This document shows positions 34,358 to 48,017 of a stretch of 64,000 nt of DNA, in pieces. The stretch covers positions 49,573,054 through 49,637,053 of the forward strand of contig CM069593.1 of NCBI GenBank assembly GCA_035771175.1, read 5' to 3'. Positions within the stretch are counted from its first letter, which is position 1. The number at the start of each line of letters is the position of its first letter. Source of the DNA: Paratinospora sagittata. Taxonomy: Eukaryota; Streptophyta; Magnoliopsida; Ranunculales; Menispermaceae. Both the position numbers and the translations under genes were made by a program. The notes under the pieces were generated by a model. The model was not told where the DNA came from and did not search any database. It saw only the letters and a program-made list of their open reading frames with translations.

Positions 34358-34700
34358 TCTTATAGCTGAAGAAAATAAGTTCATGGCTGGTTACTTAAAT
34401 ATTACAAGTGAAAAAAAGAAAAGAAAAAGGAATAGGGGAACTTGGTGTGATGATTATAGAAGTCAAACCAAAATTAGCATTTGTTTCTCTAGATTACCAT
34501 ATACAGATTTGATAAAAAAAAAACAAAAAACAAAAAAGCATATTGAGCATAGAAGCAAATAAGTGTACTTGGAAGAATATCGCCAATGCCCTACCAAGAA
34601 CTCAACTAGCATACTTTAATTTTCACAGTATCATTGATTACTTCATATCTTTCATAGCATGAAATAAATGGTGTTGATGGGAGAACCAAATGGGAATTTG

Positions 34701-35223
34701 AAATAAGTTCTTTAAAACATTGTGCATAAACATCTGCACGTCCTTTCAAGTTTATTTGAGAGCTAATATAAATGCTCAATAGTAGAACAATGTCTGCCAT
34801 GTTAGACCAAGAAATGGGATATTGGAATCCCATCCTCTCAACCCAAGAGGCAACATTTGATTTATGGAGCTACATGAGAAGAGGCAGACAAGTGGTTATC
34901 TGCTCTTCACTCGATTGCTCCATTGTTTAACAACAACAGGTTCAAGCACATTTTTTGCAGAAATAAGTTCTTTACAACATTGTGCATAAACATCTGCGCG
35001 CCCTTTCAAGTTTATTTGAGAGCTAATATAAATGCACAATAGTAGAACAATGTCTGCCATGCTAGACCAAGAAATGGGATATTGGAATCCCATCCTCTCA
35101 ACCCAAGAGGCAACATTTGATTTATGGAGCTACATGAGAAGAGGCAGACAAGTGGTTATCCGCTCTTCACTCGATTGCTCCATTGTTTAACAACAACGAC
35201 AGGTTCAAGCACATTTTTTGCAG
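34701..35223 (-). repeat. 260-bp tandem duplication inside the ferredoxin 5'UTR intron
   Basis: Two head-to-tail copies, 34701-34960 and 34961-35223, differ by only about seven substitutions and one 3-base insertion. Landmarks are AAATAAGTTCTTTA, TTTCAAGTTTATTTGAGAGC, GGGATATTGGAATCCCATCC and CAAGCACATTTTTTGCAG. This is the most recent duplication in the window. Confidence 0.9.
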
Positions 35224-36384
35224 GCTCATTTAAGTCTCGAGGAACAAGCTGGATTTTCTTGGTAATGGCAGGCAGATGGGAAAGAAAGAGTGAAATCCTC
35301 TACTCTCAACTTCCCGTCTGCCAATGTCCCTCAAAAAACAGCCAAACAACTCTTGAAACATCAACGATAGACATTTGCAAACCAATGAAACCAGCAATCA
35401 GACTAAGTAAAATGATAAACCAACAACCAAATAGTACTAGCCGCGCTGGTGAAATTGATACAATATTTATTCGGAATTCACTCTAAATTGACCTCATTGA
35501 CTTGCCCAATAAGCGACCTGGAGTCAAACATAGGTCCCCCAACTCCTTAAGTGATTTTTTTTTTTCCTTACAAGATAATCCACTTAAGAATAAGCCCTTC
35601 TTCTAAATTAGGATGACCATACCACTTTACTGCTGCATCAAGCAGATTTTAACACACCAACCCAGCCCACTTGATGGGATACTTGTATAGGCTTCCTACA
35701 GACCACAACAAAGCTCACAAAAGAAAATACCCACAACTCAAGTTGCTTTCAATTTGAAAATTAACCATGTTTGAATTTCATTTTCCAGTAAAGCAAGTAT
35801 CTAACCAGAAATCAATCCCTTCTGAGCCTAATAAGATTCAGATACCATCATACCCAGTATGTTATTTATTTGAGGAATAAATAGCTGTTCTTGATATACT
35901 ATTGTCAAAATAAATTCAAGTATAGGCAAAAACAACGTGGACTCAGGATTACTATTACAGACCTTTCAAGATGAAGTGCCAGTGCAATCAAAATAAAGAC
36001 TTAACATTTCCTTTGAAGAAACTCGAACATACTTGCATCAGATCATATCAGTGGATTGGTAAACATGAATAAAAGAAATACGAACCAAAAAATATATATA
36101 TATAAAATAATAATAAAAAAAAAACCGAAAACAAAAGAGTTTCAAACAGAAATCTTCAGATAAGCGATTAATCTGAGCACACAAGTAAAATCAATCACAT
36201 GAAACCAAGCGATCAATCGAAAAGATTCAAACAGGAACAAAATCTAGGTAACTAAATCTTTCTAAACCATCGAAGATAATGGATCGTAACACTAAAACGA
36301 ACCAGCAGAATCAAGAACAAAATCGCGACAATAAAATATCTTACAAAATGAAAAATAAAAATATAAAAATCAAATGATCTTTAC

Positions 36385-36490
36385 CTCTTAGAAAAACCTA
36401 AGTAACGTGGAATGAATGCCGAGGTGGAGACGATCGTGACCTAGGTTTCCCTAAGACGGGTATATGTAGAGAGATGTCGATGCCCTTTGA
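36385..36490 (-). other. Noncoding first exon (5'UTR) and proximal promoter of the ferredoxin gene
   Basis: On the minus strand a CT-rich leader ends TTCTAAGAG|GTAAAGATC, a good donor, at 36385. It pairs with the acceptor before 34365. GC-rich sequence upstream (36490-36560) fits a promoter. Exact transcription start not visible. Confidence 0.6.
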
Positions 36491-36559
36491 TGGCAGTGTA
36501 AAGCCGAGGAGGCGGCGGCCAAAAAAGAAAGCCAGTTGAGCCGCCCGAGTATGCCACCG

Positions 36560-38560
36560 CCAAATGCCACCTTATTAATATTGAACTTATTTTATTGGGA
36601 AAATGACGGTAGCTCCCTCATATAGGACGAACCAGATGCTGGCCTAACCTAATTCAACTTGCTAACCTAATTCAACTTATATATTAATTTAAGTTAGCTA
36701 GGGTTTCAAATTTTATAAATTATTAAAAAAAATAAGAGAAAAATCTTACCCAACTTGAACTATTTAAAGATAATGGTATTAATCCTTTTTATTATTTCCA
36801 TTATAATTACTTAAAATATTATCATATTTGATTAAAAAAAAATTTTATAAAATAATTAATTTTATAATTAAATAAATTATGTAATTTTATAATTTATATA
36901 TATTAAGTAAACCAATCGGACTTAAATCAACCCCGAAGTCATTAGATAGGGCTTAGTTAAAAATTTTATAACCTGATTTAATTGATTTGAGTTGGCATTT
37001 CACTTTAACTCAAACCCACTCAACCTTTTTTAAAAATATATATATATATATATCAAATCTCATGTTTGGGTTATTTATTTATTTATTTATTTTGATTTAG
37101 ATTAGATTTAAAAATTATGTAATTTGATGGGTAGGATTTGATTTATAGCTTTAAAAATGAATGGAAACTGAACAAACCCGACTTGTTATTTGTTTGCAGT
37201 TTAATTTTGTGTATTTAATCTTTTTTATGATATTTAATGTGTTACTATTACATACTATAATATTTAGTTTTTTGACTTAAACAAATATAGCATGATAAAC
37301 AAATCATTTAGTACAGCAAAAGCTCATTTCCAAAAGAGAACTGATATAATTTTCTGACACATTATTAACATTATTACCAGAGTTATTAGATAATCTCAAA
37401 TTACGTAATATATATTTTTAAAGTGTGTTGTCTAAACATTATTATTTCTAAAAGCCGCTTATATAGAAGTATTTATAAAAAAATTAGATTTCCCCAACTT
37501 CTTAAAAAAAGCGAAAAAATATTTTTCCAACCACAATTTATCTTCTAGGCACAAAAAAATATGATCAAATGAACTTTTATATTATTTTGGCCACACATTA
37601 AATTAAATCAATTTAGTATAACAGCGTCTATTTGGCTTGTTGATAAAAATTTAACAAGTCTTTACTCTGGAAAAATAAAAAAAAATCAAATAAGTCTCTC
37701 TTCAACTACATAATCTCTGTTACATTACATCGTGCTCATCACGACATTGGCTCGATGATTTGAGAAGAGTACATAAAATTTTGACTAAGATAAAGGTTTG
37801 GAGTTCAATTTTTAGATTTGCGAGATTAATTCTCTGATTTATTTGAACAAATGTGTAATAAGTGCGTATAAGTCTCGATAGACTAGTCTTGACATCAGAC
37901 ATTAAAAGGTTATTTGACAGCTAACATTAAATAAGATAGGACTAAAATTTAGTCATATCTTGTGTTTGGTGGTGAGATAGGATGAGATAAAAATTATCTC
38001 ACCTCATCAATTTCCAGCAAGATAAACCAATCTCACAAAAATAGTGGGATTGTTTATCCGCATCATTTTTATTTCATTTTTTCTCTCATCTTCTTCTTCT
38101 TCTTCTTGATATTTCTTTAAAAAAAAAAAATTATTAACTGATTTTGAAAATTACAAAATCAGCAATTTGCTGATATTTAGAAGCAAGTTCTTCCGTGTAC
38201 CACTTGACTCTGATACCAATTGTATCAGAGCCAAATAAATCTCTAAAAGCCAAAACTCCAAATCAGGCATTTTTTTTATTTAATATAATTTTAAAAAATT
38301 ATTTAAATAATTTTTTTCTTAATAACATGTGTTACATCAAACACAAAATATATTATTTTTAGTCTAATTCAATTCAATCTAAATTAATCTCATAAAATTA
38401 ATTTTATTCCGTCGTGTGCGCAGCAAAGTAAGTGCACGGTGCTGGGATGTCTCCAAAAATAAAATAAAATAAAAAAATAAAACATTACACCATTGATTAT
38501 TTTTTAACGTAATTACAGTTTTGTCTTGATATATCGCTAACTACCGTTACGCTTAATATA
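36560..38560. other. Intergenic between ferredoxin and IscA-like genes
   Basis: The two genes diverge from here. AT-rich, with a (TA)n run near 37036-37052 and a candidate TIR element at about 37935-38400. No gene seen. Confidence 0.5.
37935..38400. mobile_element. Possible ~460-bp TIR (MITE-like) element
   Basis: The left part (AGGACTAAAATTTAGTC, ATCTTGTGTTTGGTG) and the right part read in reverse (TTAGACTAAAAATAATATA, TTTTGTGTTTGATG) are inverted and similar. Related words occur near 9820-9945 in a carbonic anhydrase intron (TTTTATGAGATTAGATTAGA). Non-coding; boundaries uncertain. Confidence 0.35.
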
Positions 38561-38589
38561 ACTATCTGAAATCCCTCTTTCCATTTTCA

Positions 38590-38860
38590 TCACCTCTGCT
38601 TGCGTTCCCTCCGTGAACGAACCCTAAAACGTATCTCCGATCTAGAATCTTCCTCTGTAAACTCTCATTCGTATCGTCTTTCCGATCATCATAGGTCTCT
38701 AATCTCTCCGTAGATCTCTCTCTGTTTCGGTCTTTTCTTCCATCTTCAATCAATCTATTCCGGTGTCTCCGCTGTTGGACCAATTTTCAAGCGTTACAGA
38801 ATAGAGAATCATCGTTTCATTTTGACAATTTCACGAGGAGAAAACGCAAATGAATCACTG
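38590..38860 (+). other. Likely 5'UTR exon of the IscA-like gene
   Basis: CT-rich leader with an AACCCTAAAA word near 38619, ending at a possible donor (CACTG|GTAAATTT, about 38860). A matching acceptor TTTCGTTGCAG lies near 39014. The spliced leader would open a very short upstream ORF (MNHC then stop), which might damp translation. Inferred from signals only. Confidence 0.4.
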
Positions 38861-39198
38861 GTAAATTTAGTTTTTTTTTTTAGTTTCCGAGTCTTCAGAT
38901 GTTCTTCCAATCATCTTATTCACAGAAAAAAAAAAAAAAACACAATTTCTGAATTATTTATGATACTCCGAGCTATGGTTAATCTATTACTGCAACTGGT
39001 GGCTTTCGTTGCAGCTGAAGAAGAAGAAGAAGGAGAACAGGAGAAATCGAGTCGATGTTGTATACGAGGAAGAGTGATAATTAGCACGTAGCACGCGGCA
39101 GCGAAAGCTTGGAGGTGTGCGTTTGCGAGAGCTCTAAAAGACAGGGAATCAGAAGGATTTGAGTGGCAGGAATGTGCTGAGAGGTGGCAGTGGCAGCC

Positions 39199-41780
39199 AT
39201 GTCCACGAGATCTCTGCTTCAGCGTCTCACTCCATTCGTTTCCGCTCGTCTTCGACAGAACCATCGGCTCCTGAGTTCTGCTGTCGAAGAAGCTCCTTCC
39301 GCGTCTCAAGATGCCGTGCACATGACCGATAATTGCGTGAGAGTAAGAAACTTTTTCAATTCGCTCAGTGTTTTTGATTACACGCGGAATGATTTGATTT
39401 AATTGTAGTTCCTTCAATTTGTTTATTTGCACTGGTGAGCTTGTACTCCTGGATTCTGGATCGATTGTTGGAGTAGAGAGTTTTTAGGAAATGGTATTAG
39501 ATCTCGTGGAACAAGGTGAAGACCTTGTTATGAATCCACTTGGTTCATGTGTTATGAATCTGGAGGATCTATGCTGCTTATTGGACCATGTGTAGCATTG
39601 ATCGATCAGCAAATCCTTATACCGAGCATTTTGGGTTTCTTATGTGGTTCGTGTTGTTTCCTGCTTTTGTTTCAATCTACGGAATGTCTTCATCCAAGTG
39701 TTTGGTGGATGTAATGTTTTTTACTTGTTCTATGCAAGTATAGTTTCTCACATTAATGAGACAGTGGGTTTAGATTTCATGGAGACTTCAGATCAGACAA
39801 AGATTTAAAAACTAAGTAGCCGTGACAAGAGGTCCAAAGCTATTCTGCTACACAATGTTTTATGCTCAACATTAAGTTGGATATTTTTAAAGGTGAATCC
39901 CTCTAGGATAACTATCTATATGTAAAATTGATGATTTATTTAGTTACTAGAATATGTAGAATTGTAGAATTGGAACTTAGTTGAAGTGGAGTTTCAGAAT
40001 CCAGTCCAATGGTCAGATTTTTTTCACAAAGGTTTTACCATTTCTTTTATAATGTTGTTTCCTGCCTTCTTTTTGAACCTATTCTATTTTTTTATTTTAT
40101 CTTTGGGTATTTTATGTGCCACCTTGCTAATTTTCACATTTCTATTTGTTTGCTGTCCAATAATGTTCATTTTTTTTTTCAAATAAATAAGAAACCATCT
40201 TCTGACTGCTATATATAGTGCATAAACAATTTTACTTTGATATTGTAGAGATTGAAAGAGTTGCATGACAAAGAAAAATGCGCAGAGGGTAAAATGCTGC
40301 GTTTGAGCATTGAGGCTGGTGGATGTTCTGGTTTTCAGTATGCGTTTCTGCTGGACAACAAGACTAATCCTGATGACAGGTTCTCTTCTCACATCTTGCT
40401 CATGTTTGTTATCTTACTCTGTGGTTCATCTAAACTTAAATGTTAGCATGATTTTTTGATTTGTCTTGTGTCTACTATCTCATCTTACACACTACCTTTG
40501 TCTTCTTTAAGAATTTTTGAAAGGGAAGGTGTTAAGCTCGTGATCGACAATATTTCGTACGACTTTGTGAAAGGTGCAACTGTTGACTATGTTGAAGAGC
40601 TCATCCGTTCTGCTTTCCTGGTTAGTTACTATGTTTTATTTTTATTAGCGTTTTTCTCTTTCTTGTGGTTAAGTCGCCTGCACATATTATTTAGACATCT
40701 TTACAATTTCTATTGCATTAAGTTTAGGAGAAATAAAAAAGAGTGACAAATACTTACTGAGATACCAGATAGACAATTTTATGTTTTTTATTGGAATTTA
40801 AAGTTTCATGATTACCACCTGATTCTGTCAGTTCAGATTATAGGCAGTTATGGTTGGTGTAACTCATGTTTTAGCATGCCAACAAGCAGTTTCTTTTCTT
40901 TCTGTCATGCAATATGTACTCACCTGTGGAACCTCTGCATTGGTCATATGGATGAGGGTGATGACGTCACAAGGTCTGTATGATGTCATGATTCTCTTAT
41001 CCTAGTGCTTGACTTGAGGTGGTTTACAATTATCTCACTAATAGGACTCTCCGATCATTGGTTCAGAACTTCAGTGCAATTACAAAGATTTGTAATCTTC
41101 ACTTCATTCCTTAGGAAGGAAAAATATTAACAATTTGGGGGATTGGACCTATGGCATATTGTTTTTATGATGGGATACAAGCAGGTCATGGTTTGAAGCC
41201 CCCATTTAACCCATGAAAAAGAGAAACAAATCTTAGTCAATAAATCAAGGGCACAGCATGACTTTTGCCTGATATGCAAGTTGTTGAGATCCATATTTGA
41301 GAGTTCCTGTTTGAACTGTCCAAAGCCTTACATCTAATCCAAACTGTAATTTTCTGGCATTTTTTTGGGTGGCAGTTAAGCAAAAAGATAGGGGGGGAGA
41401 TGAGGGAAAATGTAAATGGTCTTGCTCGGGGATCAGGTTGTTGCATGAGTGCAAGCTATCTTTCATATCTTGTGAATCAGTGAATGACTTTCCATTTCTT
41501 TCTTCCTTGCTATGCCATTTCTTTTGAAGGGCAATGTGATTTCTTATTTTTAATGAAATAAAATTGGGGCTTGCTCCCTTTCTTCCTCTGCTACTATGTC
41601 ATTGATCATCCATGTAAAAGTCAATCCAGAGTCTTTTAGAAAATTTCTGTGGCCTTAATTTACTGGTCTATAATCTTCTAGCAGTGGAAAATGGTAACAT
41701 GTCAGTTCAATGTGCAGGTATCTACTAATCCAAGTGCTGTAGGTGGGTGTAGCTGTAAAAGCTCTTTCATGGTGAAATAG
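39199..41780 (+). CDS. ISCA2: IscA-like 2, mitochondrial A-type Fe-S assembly protein (4 coding exons, 148 aa)
   Basis: Exons 39199-39342, 40249-40379, 40512-40620 and 41718-41780; GT-AG introns, phases consistent, stop TAG. A-type proteins bind iron or a [4Fe-4S] cluster and pass it to target apoproteins in mitochondria. Residues 1-40 ([20 protein letters not shown] and on) form a basic amphipathic presequence; the core has MTDNCVRRLKEL (42-53), [11 protein letters not shown] (69-79), VKLVIDN and the C-terminal CSCKSS. The three conserved cysteines are present: Cys74 and the C-x-C pair Cys139/Cys141. The GTG at 39184 is in frame but is not a plant start; family members begin near MS(T)RS, fitting 39199. 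It resembles Arabidopsis At5g03905 (from memory). A noncoding leader from about 38590, probably with its own intron from about 38860 to 39015, precedes the CDS. Confidence 0.93.
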
Positions 41781-41883
41781 AGTTTCTTCTGGAGAAACTA
41801 CTACTGCTACATGGCTGAGCCCTCTTCATTTTTTTGGATTTCTATACAGTGGGTGTAGTGAGTTTCATTCATATTTATAATTC

Positions 41884-41950
41884 AATAGATGTTAATTGAG
41901 AATGGAGACTGTCCCAAATAGATGTTAATTGAGAATGGAGACTGTCCCAT
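41884..41950 (+). repeat. 33-bp perfect tandem duplication in the IscA 3' region
   Basis: AATAGATGTTAATTGAGAAT plus GGAGACTGTCCCA occurs twice in direct succession. It starts about 100 bp after the stop codon, so it is probably in the 3'UTR or just past it. Confidence 0.85.
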
Positions 41951-43934
41951 GCACCATTTCATTGTTGTAACAGCTGTACATGTACTGCTTAATTTTTGTT
42001 TAAGCTAAACCTCTATGGTGCATCCACTTCCCAATTTCTGCAACAGTCAATAATATTCAGAGCATCTGGTGGACTTTGGAGATTCCCTGAATGGGTTTGG
42101 TTCTGTCCGAGTCCAGCAAATACATTGAGTCAACCCCTACAAAGGTTCAATTGAAGGCGACTTAGCATGGATCAGACTGGAAAACCAGGTTCAAAAGATC
42201 ATGCTCAATGGAATTATGCAGGTGCACATACATTATCTTTAGATACGAAGAGATTTTCAGTTCAGGTTTTAAATATCTGACATAGAGTGGTTTAAGTCCC
42301 TTTTTTGTTTGGTTGACGGGCTGTCCTTTGAAAACCATGATGACGGAGTGAGTTTGCTTGCTGGTGAAGGTGATGCGCAATTTCTTACATTATAAAAGAT
42401 CATTTCTCATTGATAGACTAGTTTCATCTCATATTTTATTTTTTTGCAAGGTTCTCTCCTATTTTTCTTAAGCTTTTTTTATCTTATCTTATCTTTTCTT
42501 TTTCACATGATACATTGAGATAATGCTAATGCGACGGGAGTCGTAGGTATGGAATTGGCTGAGAGTAATGCTATTTTGGCCTATAAGCTGTCTTTAACTT
42601 GACATAAAAAAAAATTGATTGATTTGATTTTTCGAAACACTCTTTTAACGAACATAAAAATTTGTAATGTAGAAGCTTTCTTATCTATTTAATTTTATTA
42701 AACTTTTGAGATTAATAATTCAATTTTTTAAAATCTTTCCTTGCTCAGAGTAAATTTATGTTACTACTTTCTTTTATATTAACCTACGACATCATGTTAA
42801 GAAAATGCGTGCATGCATTATACATTCTACAAACTAGAATAAAACATTTAAGTATTTTTAACAATTACCCTTGAATTGTTTTTAATGAAATACAGGAAAA
42901 TGAAACAGAGCTGCAAACAAATTATTCGTTCCACGTCCAGGTGGTCTACTGTTTTAATATCTAAATATGATTTATCTTTTTCTAGAACGTTGACGTATCC
43001 TTACCAAATCGATCAAGGTTTCCAGATTCCTAACTCGACTCAACTCAGTCTAATTTCATTTACAAAACCAAAACGCACCATATGATGCGCATTAGGTTGC
43101 TTGAATTAATTGCCTTGCTCGGTAGAATGAACGCAACTCGAATCTCAAACTTTTTGAGTGACCAATCCATCCAAAATAAGCAGCCACTGCTATAATTAGC
43201 ATATAACCAACCCGTACCAAAAATTAAATGATGTTTCACCTCCTATTTCAAATTACCAAATACTATTATACTCTCAAAGGAAACTAAATCCCAAAAATCT
43301 ATTTTACATCACTTTTTATTTGAAAAATAACTAAACTTACTCTACTTCCCAACATAATTGTGAAAACACACGATGCAGCACTATGACGATAACACATGAA
43401 CGGAAAGAAATCGACTAGAGCAAATTATTTGTACATTCACAAATCTGAGAAAGCCATAAATAAATATAATGCATGGGCACTTTCTAATAAACAATACATG
43501 CACACAGCTAAAATAAATAAATAAAGTTATAATAAAAATTCCATTTTGCCCCAGGCTTTAGGCTCCGGCAATCCAGAAAGCAGATAGGCTTAAGTGTGAA
43601 TCAAAAGCCTCCTCTTAACTCCATTATTTATTTATTATAAGAAATTAAAAACTAAAAGCCCCATAATCTGAGAAGCTGAAAATAAATTATACCAAATCTA
43701 TTCATCAAACTTAAAACTGAAAACAAAACAAGACTGCTCAATGCAAGAGGGAAAAAAAAAACTGACATGAATTGCAAGTAACTCTTCTGTCTATGCAAAC
43801 ATCAAATAAAAATGAGAATAGGCTTGAACAGTATTAACTAATTTCATAGGAGAAATAACCAAAAAGTGATATTTGAGAATTGCACACCCTGCCTAAATAA
43901 GCTATAACTCTTGCCAACTAGCAAACAAAATGCT
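41951..43934. other. Intergenic between IscA-like and L10a genes (convergent)
   Basis: No gene seen. The 42000-42400 part is less AT-rich but has no ORF with family resemblance. The last few hundred bases should hold the L10a 3'UTR. Confidence 0.5.
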
Positions 43935-46900
43935 CTAGAAGATGCGAGACGGCTTCCCCATGGTACTCTTTAGGTACAAGCACCTCACCTGATTTTCCAT
44001 GTGCAAGAGAAATCATTTACTCTTATATCATCACAACATAAACAAACAAAAATATATTTATTTGATTCTCTAGCTAGAAAAGACATGCATATAATCCATA
44101 AATTACAGAAACAAACAGTTGGTAAAAATTAAGACAACCTGAAAAAGATGTCATGTATTGACTATTACGACCATAAAAGAGAGATGCAAAGTTAAACCAA
44201 CTTCAAAACAATTAAGAACAGTATTGGATTCAGATTTCATTTAGTTATGAACATGTCAAACACAAATTTTAACTCAAACTCAACAATGCTTTTTTCCAAC
44301 TACAGCACTTTAATTGATGGTCAAGAAAAGTGAAAGGACTAATACACAAGATAGTAAGACCAAACAAAACTAAAAGAGCAAATTTTATAACATATGATTT
44401 GGTCCATTGTTTCACGTAGTTTTATTGTTGAATCATTGAGTTTTATTAGTGTAGCTTGTCTACTTAAGATTATAGAAGTGTCCTGTTGAAAGAAACAGAG
44501 AAAAGAGGGGAACGCCCAAAAGATAAACAGTCAAGCATCATTGTGCAGAGGAAACAACTAGTTTTCAGTTAGATCGATGACACTATTAAATAGAGGAACT
44601 AAGCTTCATGTCACAAGTAAATTAAGACAAGAAAGGCAAGAATGAACTCACATTTTGCCAATTCTTTTTCAGTAATGATACAAGGAAGTTGACACTGAGT
44701 TGCACATTCTGAAAAATCTGCTTCTCTTCCATAGACAAGTTCCCTACAGCAACTCCCATGCAAAGAACCTTCTTCAGTTGAAACTTCACCATAGCCTTGG
44801 TTTCATTAACTTTGGACTCCAAAGATTCCTGATGGGTCACTAAAGTTGGGAACTTTCCTGCATTGTGCAACAATAAATTTAACGAAAAAAGAAGGAAACT
44901 TAAAGTCCTGACATTTTTCTAACATTGCTACCATTTATGCTATTTACGCTTTTTTTACTAATTATTTGACTTTCTATTTACAACACTGAACGCACAACAG
45001 GAAAATTTAAAATAATTTTGGTTACAAAATCCCCTATTCAGCATAGAAGTCATTGGGAGAAATTTCAAGTACATCTAAGCGTGCATATTCAGCATGGAAG
45101 TGCAACTCAAACACTTACAACTAACAGGTTGAAGGTTAAGATAGCATGGCACTAATTAGAATAATTGATTGCATATTGATGCATTTCACACAACACAGTT
45201 ACTGATGGATTTCAATGATGCAACAAATTAGCAAATAGCTTTTATAGGAGACAGATGGAACATCATCATACATGGCACTAAACGCATAATTCACCTTTCT
45301 CACCATTTCCATTCCGCAGACTGTATTAAGTGACTGTAATTGTACTTATCCTTGAAAAGTAAATTACTATCAAACAGTGACAAATGCATGAAGTTTAAGA
45401 AAAAAAGATGCATACCTGCTTTGTTAAGACCAGGGCCAAGAAGACGAGGAATCTGCTTAATGACAGCTTCTGATGCAAGGAAAGCATGGTATTTCTTGGC
45501 AAGCTTCTTCACCAATTTCTTGTTTTTGTTGAGTTTCTTGAGCCCTTCCACATCCATATAGTCCAGCCCAATCTTTTCGGCCTGCAGTTCAATAACAGTA
45601 TGTAATACTTCAAAGGAGGCTAGGAAGATACAGAGGGCTAAAAATGAGATAGAAATTATTGAGTCTATTAAAAAAAAGCTAAACTGAAAGGTCAAGACAT
45701 GTGCATTGATGCTTGAAGAATTCCAAAACGTAAGTCTAAAGAAATGGCATAACAATGTAGGCATCATAGCGAGCCAAGAGCTTATTGAACAGAGCACTGG
45801 CTTTCTGAGATGTCAGATCTATGTCAGATCCTCCATAATTAATATGAGATACTGATCAGAATGGCCTGTGATTTCATGGCAAGACGATCTGACTCTCAGA
45901 GGATCTACACTTCTATGGCACAAAAGAATAATAATCAAGGTCCTTATCTAGAGACTCCAAATATATGCATATGTAAGAGGTTTGTAACAATTACAGTTCA
46001 TCACAGAAAACCATACACAATTTTTTTTATTTGAGTCATCATTATTTTAGAAGTTCATACAACGCAAATTCATTAAGTAGATTACCTCTTCTACATGCTG
46101 AGCATCACCAAGCATGCAGACCTTCATTTTGGGACGAGGAATATGAGGAAGCTTCACTGACCCACTGAATCGCTTGTCTTTCTGTGGGTCATAGTTCTTC
46201 AGACCAATCTGAAGCTCAATTGTCTCGGTGAAATTGCATTTTTTCTCCTTAGAATCTCCAACAATCTGGGAGATAGCTTCTCTCAATACATCACTCTGAA
46301 GCTTGCTGTAAATAGAGAAAGTGTGTGCTGGAATCAGGTAAAAGTCATAAAGTGGATGCCCTTTTTCTAACCAGAGGTAATATATATATATTCTTAGTGA
46401 TCAGTTGTTCAAAAAAAGTCCAAATGGCATAACAGAAACTTTTCAAGATGGCCAATAACACAGTCAAGGAACAAAAGATCTAAAATAGCACTTACCTACC
46501 TCTTTATCACTAATGACCATTGTTTTTAGTGGGACTACAATTAATCAATCAAACAAGCTCAGTAATTCAAGTTCAAAACAGCTTAAAAAACAAAAGAAAA
46601 GAGTAAATAACTGCAGATGATCATTCGTGACCAAATCATAGTCACATTGACATTTCCTCCTCTAGTCTAAATGGATTTCCCTTTAGAGTTAAGGAAATTC
46701 TTCATGAGTCCACTGATAAATTCACACGATGGTAGGCCTAATATTATGTTTTCAACTAAAGTCCTTTCAATAATTTCAAGAACTAAAGAAATATTCAAGA
46801 AAAAGGAGCAAATAAAACTTTCATACCTGAATTTTCTAATGGTCAATACTTAAATACCAGTGCTATTTTCCTCTCAGAAAATACCAGTTTTATTTCTTCA

Positions 46901-47648
46901 ATCAGTCGAACCCTTAAAAAGACAACACTATCAGCCTTGAATTTTTAAAACTACCATTATACTCCTTTGTCAAGTGCTAAGTGTTTTCATCAGCCTTAAA
47001 CTTCTAATGTCATTGATACGTAAGGCTCCCATGTTATTTTTTTCCATCAGTCCGAATGTCAGGAACATGAGTTTGAGTATGTTTTGGAGAGCAAAACTAC
47101 GGATATCCTTAGCCAACAAAACTACATACTGGAATTCCTTCCAGAATCTAAGAGAATGTAAAGACAATAATCATCATGAGTAGCAGCCTCTACAAAACCT
47201 AATACCCGACACACAGTTTTGCACCATCACTAACATTCAGATTACTATCCATTTTAGAGAGTTTCAATGGAGATTAAGATTCAAGCATCACTGCTTTGAG
47301 ATGGAAGGCAGTGAATCGGTGAATTAAAACAATGATGAACAAAGAAAATTGTGGTTTTATATGGACTTTGGCCACTTGACAATGACGCAGATTTCAGTGT
47401 TCTGAACACGGTGCTAGATCTTCTCAGAAATCCACCTTTTAAAGTTTGTACTAAGAATGAAACATACAACAATAACAAGATACCTCAAAACGTAAAGCCA
47501 GCACAAAAACGAATCACAATGGAAAAAACCGCGATAAGCAGAGTCTCGGTTTTCTTAAAATTCAACCTCGTGACATCATAATAACGTGGAATAAACAAAT
47601 CATGGAGTTAAGAAAAAATGTCGTATCCGATATCGAAATATACCTCAT
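43935..47648 (-). CDS. RPL10A: 60S ribosomal protein L10a (uL1), 216 aa, five coding exons
   Basis: Coding exons: 47644-47648 (only ATG plus AG), 46086-46305, 45416-45581, 44652-44857 and 43935-43988; all GT-AG, total 651 nt, stop TAG. uL1 forms the mobile L1 stalk of the large subunit and helps release deacylated tRNA from the E site. The sequence is nearly identical to plant L10a: [87 protein letters not shown] and [15 protein letters not shown]. The length equals the family norm. The start exon is supported by the perfect continuation across the splice (M-S with the Ser codon split AG/C). A separate noncoding first exon ends at the donor at 48018. In Arabidopsis the uL1 gene PGY1 (At2g27530) also affects leaf polarity. 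Confidence 0.95.
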
Positions 47649-48017
47649 GGCTACAAATCTTTCCTTTCTTCAAGTCCGCAAACTATTTCTCTTCTGCATT
47701 CAACGTGAAACACATCAATGTCAATGAAGCCGGAGGATTAAGATACTAAAACATACAGAAGTGACCGTTGAGACACAAGTATTAGATGTAAGATCTTCAG
47801 GAATCGATCAAATACAAGAAAAACTTAAAGAACTTATTCCGACAAGTAATCTAGGGTTCCTCTAGAACAAAAGCAAATCGACTACAGATCAAACGTCCAA
47901 ACCATCAGATCCAACTCCAGAACACTTGAAATCTCACACTCAATCCCTCTCTCTCTCTTTAGATCATCAACAGATCATTACAACCAGAAGAAATCTGAGA
48001 CGAAGCCGCGAGCTTAC

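Noticed and set aside
34358..34384. Upstream in-frame ATG of ferredoxin (nine extra residues)
   Set aside because: The sequence between is a polypyrimidine-CAG acceptor, so the upstream ATG is intronic.
34606..35093. Two near-identical small minus-strand ORFs (MGFQYPISWS...)
   Set aside because: Product of the 260-bp tandem duplication in an intron; no family resemblance and no codon-like constraint.
39184..39198. GTG as start of the IscA-like protein
   Set aside because: Nuclear plant genes start with ATG; the ATG at 39199 fits the family.
38920..39432. A 170-codon frame on the minus strand
   Set aside because: It is antisense to the IscA first exon and leader, has no family resemblance and overlaps a real plus-strand exon.
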